A DNA stretch of 64,000 nucleotides from Asparagopsis taxiformis (taxonomy: Eukaryota > Rhodophyta > Florideophyceae > Bonnemaisoniales > Bonnemaisoniaceae): the NCBI GenBank assembly GCA_030407315.1, contig JALQPE010001976.1, forward strand, positions 82,301 to 146,300. The letters are read 5' to 3'. Position numbers and translations under genes: made by a program. Below, one piece after another: positions 9,209 through 20,791 of the stretch; the stretch's first letter is position 1; every line of letters begins with the position of its first letter. The notes below the pieces were generated by a model, which was given only the letters and a program-made list of their open reading frames with translations, made no database searches and was not told the DNA's origin.

Positions 9209-11949
9209 TCAGATATCTAAACGCTCCCAGTAGTTGACATTGAAGGGAGGCTGTAGCAACTTCTCCCTGGAAGTTCGCAGTGATAGATGGGACCGGATAG
9301 GATGCTGGTACCTCACCGAAGAACGACCCTCCGCGAATCCCATTCCTCCGTGATACACGTCCGTTCGGCATACAAGCAGGGAATACGGTGGGATGCGCAC
9401 GTTCGTCACTGGCACGCGGTACTTGTCTTTCGCTGGATGACTTAGGCACACATGGCTGAACTTGGCGATACGAATGATGAACCCATCCGCACCAGCAGCC
9501 ATCATGAAATATGATGGCGAGTTGAGAGGACCAGTTCCAGTTCCCTCACGGACGGGAACATCGGTATGCATAAGTTGCTCCTGACTACCTTCTGCGGTCA
9601 AAATCAGACGAAGACCCGTTTCTGGAAAGACCACCGCTTCTTCTCTTCCAAACCCGAGCTTCAGGTTCTCCGCACAAATCGCCTTACCTAGCTCCAGAAT
9701 CAGCTTGTTCCTGTACTGCCGCGCGCTTTCTTGCTCAAGGTCATCGCAGATGCTTTTCCGGTCCGTCTTCAATACACCAGTGCTGTCTTTCGGTCGAAGT
9801 GGTTTCCACGTGTTCTTCTGACTTGCACTCGAGCCACTTGCAGTACCTTGGAATGTGCTGGCCATCTGTGTGAATAACTCGGGCTAGTGCTGTAAGTTTC
9901 TGGTGTCCTGATTCGAAGTTTCAATATCACAGAGCGGTTCTGCGCATCTCCAGCCTGTTGTCCAGGCGTGTCTATGTCCATGCGACCACTATTGTCCAAG
10001 TTGATATCCAGACTTTGCGTATCGCCGCTTTGTTTCCTTCCCTGAGGAAGATCTTCTCTGACAATCCTTCCCGGCGAATTATCCCTGGCACGACTTTCCC
10101 GCTCTGCCCTTGAAGCTGAAAGACGTTCCTGTTCTTTTTGGAGAACAGCAAGACGTTCTGCTTCCCTCTTCTCAGCTGCTGCAAGACGCGTGGCAGGACG
10201 TTCCTGTCCTCCCTCTTTTGCTGCGGCAGGACGGTCTTCTGCTTCTTTCGGGGTGCTCAGAGGTGCCTCTTCTATTGCTTTCGTCGCGACAGCAGGAATC
10301 ACTTCTTCAGCCACCACATTTGGAGTAATTTCCTGTTCTTCCTCCACAACAGCAGAAACTTCCTGCTCTGCTTGGGCTTCGGCAGATACTCCTTCTTCTG
10401 CTTGAACAGGACCAGAAGTTTCCACAGTTTCCTTCTCTGTAGAATTATTTCCCTGTTCTGCGGCAGTAGGTGCTTCTTCGTCTTCTGCTTTGGCGCCATC
10501 AACAAGTGCTTTTTCTATTTCTCCGGGGGTCATGCGATTCCGTTCCCTCTCCTCCTCCGCTTTCGTCTCCTGCATTGCCTTTGTCCCGGTAGCATATTCC
10601 AGTTTGTCGTAAAAACTGTTTGTAAACATCCCGTTCTTGGTTCTCAGACTGCTACTGTCTACCACGTCGTCATGAAAGTCGACAAGGACGAATACAATGC
10701 GCTCTCCAATGCGATGATCATTATCCCCGACCTCCTTCGCGTTTTCTGCTGCCAAATCCGTTCGCACGAATTCCTCCATCGTTGCAGAGTTCAACCACTT
10801 GCGGACGACCTCTGCCATATCATAGATGGCCAACAGAGCCAGTAGCCAAGTGCGCATCGTGAACGGACTTCCGCTTCCGATATTTCTGACAAGTCCTCTC
10901 TTCCTCCTCATCCTTGTCCACGACGCTGTCATCTCGAGCACAAACCACTGGAACCACTCCTTATCGCGCGTCCCGCGTCCGTCCGTGCCATTGCGGAATA
11001 TTGCGTTATTGACAAGATCGAGCACGCACCCGTACATATCGGCAGAGTCAATTCGAGAAAAGTCCGGATCTCTTCCCTCGGTTCTTGCATCCTCGATTTC
11101 TCTGTTCCTATCCAAAGCATTGTAAACGCTAGGGATAGAGCTCCAGTACACGAAAGCAACGCTGTCTGTGCGATTGAACCCCTTCGCAATGTTGATGTAC
11201 TGCCTATACGAGTTCTCCGAACGGTTCCTGTCGGACGGCAGAATATAGCTCACTTCTTTCAGAATAGGAATAAGCCGGACAACAGGAAGATCCATCTGGT
11301 TGGAAAACCTGAGAAACTCTATGACCGCACACACATTGTCGGCAATGCTCACAGAAGCGACATCGTGAGTTTGTATATTGGCTTCGAGAGACAGTTTCAG
11401 AACCTCCAGCGCATCGAAAATTAGACGCCCGTTCGGCGCAATCAACTGTTGTACCCAAACCAATTCCAAGGAATCCCTGTTCTTTCCTGAGTACTTCTCC
11501 AGGCATAGTTGCAGAGCAGCTATGCGATGAGAGCCATCGATGCAGTAAAACTCGTCTCCTTCGTTATCTTCCATTTTGCAGACTGTAATCATAGTTCCAG
11601 TGGTAGAGAAACCTCTATCCATGAAAATGCTGGCCAGTTCGTTTACACGACCCGGTCGCACCAAACGGGAGGTCACTGTCGGAAATTTCACTTTGCGAGG
11701 ATCAACTTGCACTTTAGAAGAGCTGTACTGAGCAATAGTGATGCTTTTCTCTTCAGCAGAAGGAGAATTGCTCTTCTCCGCTGTAGTATTCATGATACTA
11801 TTGTCTCCCATTGTAATCCCTGCAATCTCAGTTCGTTCAATCGGTTCTCTGTTCAAATGTTGTGTAGACGATGAAATCCACAATTGTGGTACCTCCGAGT
11901 GCGCTTCCCGTCTCTCAGCTTCCTCTCTTATACTGTCCGGACAAGACAT
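9209..11949 (-). CDS. ParB-like domain protein with C-terminal dioxygenase-like domain, paralog 2 (one predicted intron)
   Basis: Exon 1 is 11949-9931 and exon 2 is 9865-9209; removing a predicted 65-bp GT-AG intron (9866-9930) gives 891 aa. The start is the ATG at 11949 (MSCPDS). A ParB-like domain has IDGSHRIAAL (IDGSHR at 137-142). The middle shares YWSSIP and EMTA blocks with paralog 1. Residues about 460-660 are a charged, Glu/Ala-rich region likely to be coiled or disordered. The C-terminal domain has HTD (H773, D775), VYHGGMG (H845) and R864. The spacing between the two histidines is 72 residues in both paralogs, which supports a real metal site. Without splicing, the two halves are in different frames, so a frameshifted gene is the alternative. 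It is shorter than paralog 1 because the Ser/Pro-rich parts are reduced. Confidence 0.75.
9866..9930 (-). other. Predicted 65-bp intron in paralog 2
   Basis: On the minus strand the segment begins GTGATATTG right after codon TCT and ends ATTCACACAG right before ATG GCC. Splicing joins the upstream frame to the conserved dioxygenase frame at phase 0. Because homology to paralog 1 resumes just inside the second frame, a junction must exist here; a GT-AG intron is the simplest explanation. Confidence 0.6.
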
Positions 11950-12649
11950 TCCCTACCTACGTTCAGTCCTGATGAACCTTACGCTGCACCCGCTCAGCAC
12001 CTCTGACTCTACCTGATCCTGATACCTCCACAAAGCGTTTAGCCCTTTCCATCAATCTACACCTAATAGTATGTACCTCTAGCGCATATAATGCAATCGA
12101 ACCCGTTTACCTCACCACGTCAATTATCATTCATATTCCAACAACCTATTTCATCCACACTCTCCACCTCGCTTCTTCTTCCGTACCATTGATTCCTATC
12201 AATCGATTCTACGTGAGTTTTATACATTTACTACGATCCACCTCTCCTACAAGTCTGAAAAATTCATTTCTACACTAACTTTTGCTACTCACAAATGAAC
12301 GGTTCCCGTGCAGGCCACTGCTTGAATTTCTTCCTATTGGCGTACTCGGCTGCAAAGGATTCATAGACTATTTAAACGGTGATCATATAAATGGTTTTCA
12401 ATGTGCTCCAATGGACAATACACCAAAGAACATCAATATGAATTCATTTCAACTACCTATTCACTACTGCGATTCAGTTTTCTTGCATACCAAATCTCAT
12501 TGCGTTCCTACCCTAGTCGATTCAAAATGCTTCCTCTTCGTCAGTTGATCAATATTCCTTATTCCTTACAACGAGCAGGTCCTCTGGACATCCTAAAGTT
12601 GGTTACTTAACCTTAACTATCGATGAATTTGCTGTAATGAAACGTTTTC
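11950..12649. other. Intergenic region upstream of paralog 2
   Basis: About 700 bases of A/T-leaning DNA. The promoter of paralog 2 must lie here on the minus strand, but no TATA box or other site is convincing. Short open frames (for example 12282-12548) show no protein-like composition and are not called. Confidence 0.5.
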
Positions 12650-13163
12650 TTACAGCAAAGTCATCGTTACGATGACTTTGCTGTAAGAAAAGAAAACATT
12701 ACAGCAGCCATGATTTCTTTACCGGGTAAAAAAATTGTGGCCGCTGTAATGAAACGTTTTCTTACAGCAAAGTCATCGTTACGATGACTTTGCTGTAAGA
12801 AAAGAAAACATTACAGTAGCCATGATTTCTTTACCGGGTAAAAAATTGTGGCCGCTGTAATGAAACGTTTTCTTACAGCAAAGTCATCGTAACGATGACT
12901 TTGCTGTAAGAAAGCAAATCATTACAGCGGCCACAATTTTTTTACCCGGTAAAATTTCTTGCTGATTTTTTACCCGGTAAAAAATTCTTCGGCCACTGCA
13001 AGGAAACGGTTCCTTACAGCAAAGTCATCGTTACGATGACTTTGCTGTAAGAAAGCAAATCATTACAGCTGCCACGATTTTTTTACCCGGTAAAACATTC
13101 TTGGCCACTGTAATGGAAACGTTTTCTTACAGCAAAGTCATCGTAACGATGACTTTGCTGTAA
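12650..13163. repeat. Palindrome array 5 (five 37-nt palindromes)
   Basis: The largest array: copies at 12650-12686, 12762-12798, 12873-12909, 13014-13050 and 13127-13163. The central base alternates (T, T, A, T, A), so copies occur in both orientations. Spacers of 74-104 bases carry TTTACCSGGTAAA and GGCCA/TGGCC motifs. It separates the transposase from the ParB-dioxygenase genes. Confidence 0.95.
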
Positions 13164-13284
13164 GCATACCTCCCTCCATCCTCTCAGATCCTCTCCCCAC
13201 TACTTTGCACCAATCCACCACCGCCCTAGAGTGTACAATTCATATGTGATGCATCTGGTTATTCATTTTATTCTTCCCTAAAAA

Positions 13285-16200
13285 TCATGCAGCCCTCGGT
13301 GGAAATCCGTCTCGCCTACATAGTGCATATATCTCTCCACCCTCCAGCAGTCCGGGTCCGTGCCTTACCTCCCTCATGTTCTCATCATATTCGCATACAC
13401 TCCCATTGCAATAGTGCATACCAAACACCTCAGTGACTCCCTCACTCATCTCCACAATTACTGTTCGTCGCCTCTCTTCGACCTTGAACACTCCTTCATC
13501 AGTTTTTTGCAAACCCAGGCAAACTCCATAAGCTGTACCTTGCTCATCTCTCGCACTCTCGTTCCTCAGGATAAAGAACGCTAGAACAATAAAAACCGCG
13601 GTTCATAATTAATTCTTCCCCGCATTATCTCTGATGTGAGACGAGACGCCGGGTACAGAATCGCTTGTGAAGTTGCACCATCCTCACATTTCATCTGTTC
13701 AGGGCAAACAGCATGGATGATAGCTCCTGATTCTAGAGAGCCAGACCTCTGCACTGTTTTCCTTCCCCACTCTGTCGTAGTGCTTCTAGAAACTCTTCTC
13801 ACCCATTCGGCATACTTTCCACACCCGCTTGTTCCGCTTCCGTACCTTTCGGTAAAGAACCGTTTGAAAACACCTACAGCACCCTCTGCCATATCACATT
13901 TTCCATTCATGTACTCCTTGACCTCGTCAATAGATATACCTCCATGCCCTCTCCACGTCACAATTTCACCATCCGCCGACAATATCTTTCCTCGACGCTG
14001 GGAGAGAAGCTGGAGAACCGGTTCCTGGAAGCAGTTTTTCACTACCTCGTCTTCCACATCTATTTCTCTCCCTAGCTCCTGTGAAAGAACGTTGACCATT
14101 TGAGAGCATTCGGACGAGGACCAATGTTGTGGCTCCATGCCGATTTCGCGCAAAACAATGGCCACTCTCGTCTGCCAGTCATCCGCAAGAACTAATTCCA
14201 GCGCTGAAAGCTGTTCGCTTTGGTGATTGGACATTCTCACACCTTTCTTCAGCGGCTGATGCATCCGTTCGAATATAAGCTCCTGCACGTGCTTCACAGA
14301 GCCGTAGGCAGGAAGCGTATGAACACAAAACTCGACAAGACGATGAACATTAGGCTTGTCCAAATGTGCTCCTGCTCCCTTCACTTTCCGACAATACTCA
14401 TTCAACGTCTCCACGTAGTCTACAGTTCTTCCCAGAATGTATTCATTCCTGCCACCTTCTCCGTCAGCCGTCTCTACTTCATGGGGACCGTCTTTCCACC
14501 ATACGGGCATGAAACTAATACACGAAACCAGCTTCTGAAACATCACTACTAGTTTGACGGCCCCATCAAATTTTTCACGATGACCTTCCCCTTTCCCATC
14601 CATCATTCGAGCTGCGTTTTCGAATGCCATAGGTGCTATCAGAAGCACACTGAATATGTCACTCATGTTCATGGAAAGCAGATTGTTGGTTCCAAATAAA
14701 CGGTTCTGCCTTCCCATCCTGAACTTCTTCAGAGCGCCCAGAATTTGCAATTCAGCTACCTCTCGAATTCGTGGGCTGGCAGCTGAAATACAAGCGTTCA
14801 GTACATCTTGTGCCAGTCCAGACAATAGATGGTCAGGTGCTATCACTGCGGAACGGTACGGGTCAAAAATTGCTGGGACAACTGAAACTCCGTTTTCCGT
14901 CTTCGGTACTTCTTCCTGCACTGCTTCCAAGGAAGTGCTCAGGACATGAAATGGTAAATCTTCCCCTTCTTCTGCAGCCAGTCCGAGAGTGCGAAGCTGG
15001 GTTTCTGTGGCATCCTTACGTGTCGATGCATTCCGATACTTGCTCCTGGCATGCGTCGATGTTTGCCCGTTCACTACCGAAGTGTATGCATTCTTCGTGC
15101 CACCAGTACTGCTCAGGTCATATTTGCGGAAACTGCAGATGTGGCACGGAGAGTTTGATGTGTGTCCAAGAACATCCAGGGTATGTGAAACTGCAGGATA
15201 GTCTCCAATGCTCCCCACTGGGTCTAGAAATACCACAATATCTTCTCCCTCTGCATTTTTCGTTGGGAAACCCTCTGTGCTTCCTCGCACTATATCTTGA
15301 ACGATATATCGCAATACACAATTTGTGGACACTCCCGGAGGTGGCAAACCAATCACTCGAACCGCTTGGTAGCTTCCCCTTTTCCGAGGCGGTAGATTGA
15401 GAGGTAACATATAGCATCCACCAAAACTTCCCTTCCTGCTTGTGAATGGTTCAAAGTCATCCGTGTAAAGGAGAAATCGGTAAACAAAGTAGTTTCGACC
15501 ATCCTCCAGCTTTCCCCAACATGGTGCATCTTCTCGCGGAGACGCTGGGTGCCATTGCGACCTGTGGTCTCCGAAACCATCCGAGAACACCCCTGAAACA
15601 CGAATTTCTTCATAGTTGGGGCTTCCTAGTCTATCGGGCGGGTTTCTGGCTTCAGCAAAGCTCGCGCCCGGTGAAAAGCAAAGTAACATGGTGGATGCTT
15701 CTCCGACCTGCTCTTTCAAATACCTGTTCACCAATACGACGTGTGGAACAATATCACCCTCTTCCATTCCAATTGGTAATAGAACGGTTATCACGTCCCC
15801 AGCTCGTGTTCCTTTTCCCTTGGCTCCTGCTCCGATTACACATTGCGATATCGCTCGCAGAGCATGCTGCCTCTCCCATTCCAATAGATGTGACATTCGC
15901 GGCTGCAGATATTTTTCGACATGCACATCATGCTCACCGTCGTGTCGAGCCTCATAGGTAACTATGGTCCTAGCATGAAGTTCCCACAACGACGTAACCG
16001 CCACTCTTCTCCTCTTCGGTTTCCCACCATCTCTGTCATTCTTCCTGAACCCTTTTGCTCTTTCGATGACGGCAACCTGACGAGCTCCTGGATGACATCG
16101 GATTCGAATTGCTGTTCCATCAGGTACATAAATGTGCTTCAAACCCTTTTTCCCATCGCTGTCAATGGGAACAACTGCTGTGCGAACGAATGGGTCGCTC

Positions 16201-17087
16201 AAAACACCCCTCCTGCACTTTGCAATGAACGAATCTTCAATGCTGCACTCTGCGGTTGATTTTTCTCCTTCCGAGCTTCGATTGTTCGCATCACTGCGGA
16301 ATGCTTTAAAGATTGGTCGAGTCTGGACATCTTTCAGAGCCCATGTGCTTGGGAGTACAATACGAACTTTCGCCATTCCTCCACAATTGTCTCTGTCATC
16401 TGTTGTTCCACGGGTTCCTACTGCACCTCGATGCTGTGCAGCTCTTGCTCCGCTCTTTCGAAGGTCTATCGGAAACTCGATGTCACAGCTCTTTGCATAG
16501 CAATGTTTCCTCAAGAATGGTAGTATCTTCTGTCGCATCACAGAGTCCGACGGGACGTGCTCACTTGGATCTCTGCGGAAATTCATTCCGAACAGGGTAC
16601 CTTCATAGTGGGCTCTTGTCATTCTTTGAGTTCCACTCAGCTGAAGAGCCCCATACATCGCAGGCCATTGTAGTAATGCCTTGAAATCACCACATGCTTC
16701 ATCCCCAGCATTTCGGTCTATCGGGCCTCCAGTTGAAATGGAATCAGAACCTCGTCCGGTTGCTTCTTCCGATTCCATTAGCGTGCTCGATGCTACGTAG
16801 ATGTCACTTCCAGCTTCATCGTTGTTGCTGTACACATCAATACAACCTTCTATTGTGTCACCCATAGGGATTGGGGACTCCAATAGGTCATCTGTGGTAC
16901 ACTCACGTCGTAGCTCATTACCTCTCGGGATTTCTTTGTTCATGCAGGCTGCATCACTGCTGCGGATTTCTCCCTGCAGTTTCCCAGGAAGCTGTTTACT
17001 GGGACTGGCCACATTGAGTGAATCGAATCTCGCCTTTGTCCTACGACTTGTGGTTTTCTTTCGAATAGGAGTCCGTCTCGGAGCCAT
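13285..17087 (-). CDS. Plavaka/CACTA-like transposase (one predicted intron)
   Basis: Exon 1 is 17087-13688 and exon 2 is 13580-13285, giving 1,231 aa. The N-terminus is very basic (APRRTPIRKKTTSRRTKAR). The core resembles KDZ/Plavaka/Tnp2 transposases: YTDDFEPFTSRKGSFGG (D543/D544), then PLNLPPRKRGSYQAVRVIGLP, then GDYPAVSHTLDVLGH (D629) with the SPCHIC zinc-type pair (642-651), and APDHLLSGLAQDV (D752, H753), which sits where the third acidic motif is expected. Assignment is from motif order, not a search. It is adjacent to the subterminal repeats of DT1 and reads away from the end at 19731. The exon-2 part is a clean 98-codon extension (EGVFKVEERRRTVIVEMSEG) reached only by splicing. It is the obvious candidate to move DT1; no inactivating break is visible in it. 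Confidence 0.7.
13581..13687 (-). other. Predicted 107-bp intron in the transposase gene
   Basis: Minus-strand donor AAAT|GTGAGG at 13687 and acceptor TTTTTATTGTTCTAG|CG at 13581, with a textbook pyrimidine tract. Splicing replaces a short unremarkable tail ending in a stop at the acceptor by an in-frame, protein-like C-terminal extension ending at 13285. Read-through without splicing gives a 1,168-aa protein instead. Confidence 0.6.
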
Positions 17088-18050
17088 CTTGATGTTTTTG
17101 TTCTTTTCTTCTTCGCTCAGTTTTGTGGCATAGAATACAACTCTAAACTTCTATGACATGACTACTATCTCAATACAGTACTACTACTTTTAACCGTTAC
17201 GAAACCTTTCCAGGCTTTCATTCGATCCAATGAACTGGTTCACCACAATGCTTTGCCCTATGCTCATTGCTTTATGCACATTGATTGCTATTTCATCCGG
17301 ACTCAACATCGTTTTGCTATCTTGTATCGCATCCCCTAACCACAAACCCAGCCAAGATGTATCCATTTCCGGAAAACGGCCGTTTATTTCGCAGTGATGC
17401 TCTAGGCACTAATACTGAATCTGATTTTCTCATACACGTACTTCCTACTCGTATACTCTACCATTTTCGGCCCTATTTACAAGTTGAAAGCACAATCTCT
17501 CGTTGAATCGTACTCGGTGTGATATCTTAAATTAGCATAAATTTATATATTGCAATGCAGATTCACTGCTCGCTTGCAACATGAAAATTATAAAATTTCT
17601 CCCACACTGCTGTTTCCTAGCCGCCCACATCCACGTGGCCCGCTTTGACTGCCTGCCAAGTGTGCTCAGAGCATGCAATGACGTCATCGATATATACCGT
17701 CCAAATCATCACTGGAAGCGCGGACTCCTCGTCCAGGAAAGTGCGCCATTTTTCCTACTCCTCGCCTCCCCCTTTCCAGTAGGCCCCATATGCTAGTGTT
17801 TTTCCTATATTTCTGTAGTGATGACGTCATTATAGACTTGAGAAGGCGGTAGAAGATACAATAATTTTGCGCCTGTTCTGCCAGGTCATGTGCTTCAAAG
17901 CGTAATTCGCACCCTAGGTATCGTTTTTCTGGGCCTCCCATCGCACCGCTCCGTTTCAAATTCATCCCTCTATTGTTCTCCTACACGTCATTTCCGCCCG
18001 CAGAGTGCTACTTAAACAACAGATTCTGGAAATCCCTGTTTCCATCTTCG

Positions 18051-18183
18051 TATCCGTCGGAAACAAAACAACAACTCTGGCTGTGGAAGCAGTACAGATC
18101 ATCTATACTGCTTCCAAAGCGTAAGTTGTAGATCATCAATACTGCTTCCAAAGCCAAAGTTGTTGCTTTGTCTCCGACGGATA
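18051..18183. repeat. Imperfect inverted repeat inside the type-A end
   Basis: Arms at about 18051-18094 and 18140-18183 begin and end with TATCCGTCGGA / TCCGACGGATA and include GGAAGCAGTA / TACTGCTTCC. At the matching place in the DT2 arm there is instead a different, perfect palindrome (22031-22064). Confidence 0.85.
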
Positions 18184-18890
18184 TGAACCATGATGGTACG
18201 TTTCCACAACTCACGCCACTAACCCAGTTTTCTATTCGTTTTCTCTTTCTCAGGTTTCCAGTCGGTGAGTGTTCCACTTCTACTTTCATTTATCTTTCTC
18301 TCTTACCACTTCTCCACTACTTTTCTTTTCTGCCTGTGAGTACATATCTCAATTTGGGATGCAATGGTATTTGTTAAGGTACGTTAGTCTCCTAATCACC
18401 ATCAATTTCCCTCTCCAATTCAACGTCACTAACTTGTTTCCTTTCTCTACATCATTTTTTCTTCTTCTCTTCATTTCCTAGCTTATTCATGCAACTCAAT
18501 CAGTTGATAGATTTCTAGACTTTTCTAGTAGTTTTAGTTTTACTCGTCGGAATAGTGTTAGTTGTAGTAGCATTTTTAACATAGGGATTGTTTATTCTCA
18601 ATGTAGCCTGCGCAAATAAACAAATCCAGAGTGAAGCTTCCCATATCGCACCCTCTTAGATTGCTACCTATCCTACCGCGTATACCTCTCGCTAGCTCAT
18701 AGTCACTACGAAATAAAAATTCCTAGCCGTACTATTCTGTCCATTCCCATATGAATACCGTCCATGCCCCATCCTCATAGCGCTAGAACTGCCTTCCTCT
18801 ACCCCAGAAAGATGCCCACGACAGCGTGACGCTCCATCTCATCCACCACTCCCAGACACCGAATTTTACTATATCAGGACACTACTTTTA

Positions 18891-19380
18891 CTGTCTCCAG
18901 GTGCTGCCCAGGGCAGCACGAAATACTGTCTCCAGGTGCTGCCCAGGGCAGCACGAAATACTGTCTCCAGGTGCTGCCCAGGGCAGCACGAAATACTGTC
19001 TACAGGTGCTGCCCAGGGCAGCACGAAATACTGTCTCCAGGTGCTGCCCAGGGCAGCACGAAATACTGTCTACAGGTGCTGCCCAGGGCAGCACAAAGTA
19101 CTGTCTACAGGTGCTGCCCAGGGCAGCACGAAATACTGTCTACAGGTGCTGCCCAGGGCAGCACAAAGTACTGTCTACAGGTACTGCCCAGGACAAGGAA
19201 AATCACTGTCTCCAGGTATTGCCCAGGACAGTGAAAATCACTGTCTCCAGGTACTGCCCAGGACAGTGAAAATCACTGTCTCCAGGTACTGCCCAGGACA
19301 GTGAAAATCACTGTCTCCAGGTACTGCCCAGGACAGTGAAAATCACTGTCTCCAGGTACTGCCCAGGACAGTGCACCGTG
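18891..19380. repeat. 35-bp subterminal satellite of DT1, about 14 units
   Basis: Tandem 35-bp units of two types. The first eight or so contain the perfect 19-mer palindrome GTGCTGCCCAGGGCAGCAC flanked by CTGTCTCCAG and AAATA. The last six have GTACTGCCCAGGACAGTG followed by AAAATCA. Multiple copies of a short motif near the ends are the usual transposase-binding arrangement in CACTA elements; binding here is inference. Confidence 0.93.
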
Positions 19381-19731
19381 TTGGTTCCATCTATTGTCCC
19401 AGGCAGCGTATTTCACTATCCGGCCATGTTGCCTTGGCCAATACAAAACACTATCCGCCAACACTGCCCAGTACAGTAAATTACATCATATCCAACTATT
19501 GAATAAATCATTAATTTTTACTGTCTCCATTCACTGCCTCAGACAGTACTGTGAGACAGTGTTTTTTACTGTCTGCAGACAGTGTTCCGTACTGTCTGCC
19601 AGACAGTGCAAATCACTGTCTCCAAGTGTGGCATTAATTTTCATTTGCCGCATAGTGATTTTTACTGTCTCAGACAGTAAAAATCACTGTCTCGCAGTAC
19701 TGTCTGAGGCCCCCTTTTCAACACCGTAGTG

Positions 19732-20791
19732 CGTGCACCTGGGCATACGTAATGCTCGCCCTCTACGCCGTTGCGTAATTTCGTTTATTCGCCTTGCGAA
19801 CCCGACGGGGACGCGATTGACGGAGTCGTTTCGCATGCCCGCGGGCGGTTGAGGCTGCTACGTGAGCCAACTTTTCGTCGGCTCGTTGCCTTCAGCTGTG
19901 CCGTTTACGTTGGCTACCAGCTTGTACGCCGTTGCGTATTCGTATTTCGTTTCGTACGTTCGGCCCGTTGGCGTGCGTCGTTATCGTTAGCGACGTCCGC
20001 GTACGCGCTCGTATCCTGGCCGACGTGGCCGGTGGCGCGCGCGCCTTCGAATTCGAACGGGGTCTAAGCTCGTTAGCTTCTCGTTTTGCGACGCGGACGT
20101 GCGCGTCTTAGCCTTCGTGACCGTACGTGGTCAACCCCTTTCGGGTTTGCTCGTGCGTTTCGACTAGCCGGCGGGCTTTTCGCTTTCGCGCGTCATTCGC
20201 TATGCCCGCGTGGCAGGACACCGTTGTGTCGTTCCGTGGTTGCCGTACGTGGCTACCGTGTTCGGCGTCGTGCCTCACGATGGCGATACGGTTCGCCGTC
20301 CGTCGTCGCGGCCTCGTTGGCTCGTCGTACGCACGCTTTACTCGCGCGCTTCGTGCGCTGAGACCCGTTGGTCTTGTTCGTCGGCTAACGTATAGCTTCG
20401 CTCCGCTTCGTGCGTGGAGTTTCGTAATGAGGCCGTTGCCATCTTCGTTGGGGACGCGTCCGTTCTACGTCGTTTCTCCGCCTTCCGGCGTCACGTTGCC
20501 GTTAGCTCGCGAGCTGTTGGCGTTGACCACGTTGGTCGATGCGACTCGTTGTCAGCGGCTGTCCACGGGGACGTACGATGGCTCACGTGACATGCCAAAA
20601 TTACGAAATTTTCGGGGCACGCGTGTCCCGAGATTTGGCCGGATTAGCGCACTGTAATCTACCCGATTTTTCGTACCGTGCGTCCATGGCCCGCTGGCCC
20701 AAGTATAATTTTTCGCGCGAAAAATCCGACGTGTTGTCCGTCCGTGGCCCGTGGTGTCGTCACCTTTGCCCGTGGGACGGTCAACACTGTC
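19732..20791 (-). mobile_element. Detached piece of gypsy copy 1 (3' noncoding region)
   Basis: These 1,060 bases are the reverse complement, with scattered differences, of 58313-59369 in gypsy copy 2. They are bounded on each side by a CACTA terminus: DT1 on the left, DT2 on the right. The right edge reads ACACTGTC, which continues at 35883 as TCGAGCCAG exactly as in the uninterrupted copy. It therefore belongs to gypsy copy 1 and was separated by DT2. No credible gene; open frames here are by-products of its high GC content. Confidence 0.9.

Larger units (their letters stand above)
1..19731 (-). mobile_element. DT1: large CACTA-type DNA transposon, right end and body
   Basis: The right end is exact. 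The 13-bp terminus CAACACCGTAGTG stops at 19731 and is followed at 19732 by sequence that in gypsy copy 2 is continuous (59369 downward), so 19731 is an insertion junction. The terminus starts with CACTA when read inward, is followed by a long subterminal repeat field, and lies next to a Plavaka/CACTA-like transposase; all three are hallmarks of CACTA elements. The left end is outside the window, so the element is longer than 19.7 kb. Its cargo, outward from the visible end, is transposase, two ParB-dioxygenase genes, and a methyltransferase-SET gene on the opposite strand, with palindrome arrays in every gap. Membership of the methyltransferase-SET gene rests on shared palindrome arrays and the absence of any internal boundary; it is inference until the left end is seen. 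Confidence 0.72.
17190..19731. repeat. Long type-A end of DT1 (left arm of a large inverted repeat)
   Basis: From about 17190 to the CACTA terminus at 19731 the sequence is repeated in inverse, diverged form at 20792-22960. Landmarks in both arms are the segment with CATTCGATCCAATGAACTG (17219) and its complement (near 22918), TCCGACGGA, the 35-bp satellite, and the ACAGT/ACTGT-rich last 300 bases. Length differences come mainly from satellite copy number and palindromic inserts. No protein is encoded. Confidence 0.88.

Noticed and set aside
2198..13163. Regular repeats and spacers resembling CRISPR arrays
   Set aside because: Repeats are perfect palindromes in both orientations, spacers are repeated between arrays rather than unique, and the DNA is eukaryotic.
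14220..16684. Long open frames opposite the transposase gene
   Set aside because: They lie antisense to a conserved coding region and lack protein-like features; shadows of the real gene.
18826..19304. Repetitive open frames over the 35-bp satellite
   Set aside because: A 35-bp unit cycles through all three frames, and the apparent proteins are only translations of the satellite.
20086..20657. Plus-strand Arg-rich open frames in the detached gypsy piece
   Set aside because: High CG content keeps frames open by chance, and the same segment in copy 2 shows no conserved frame.
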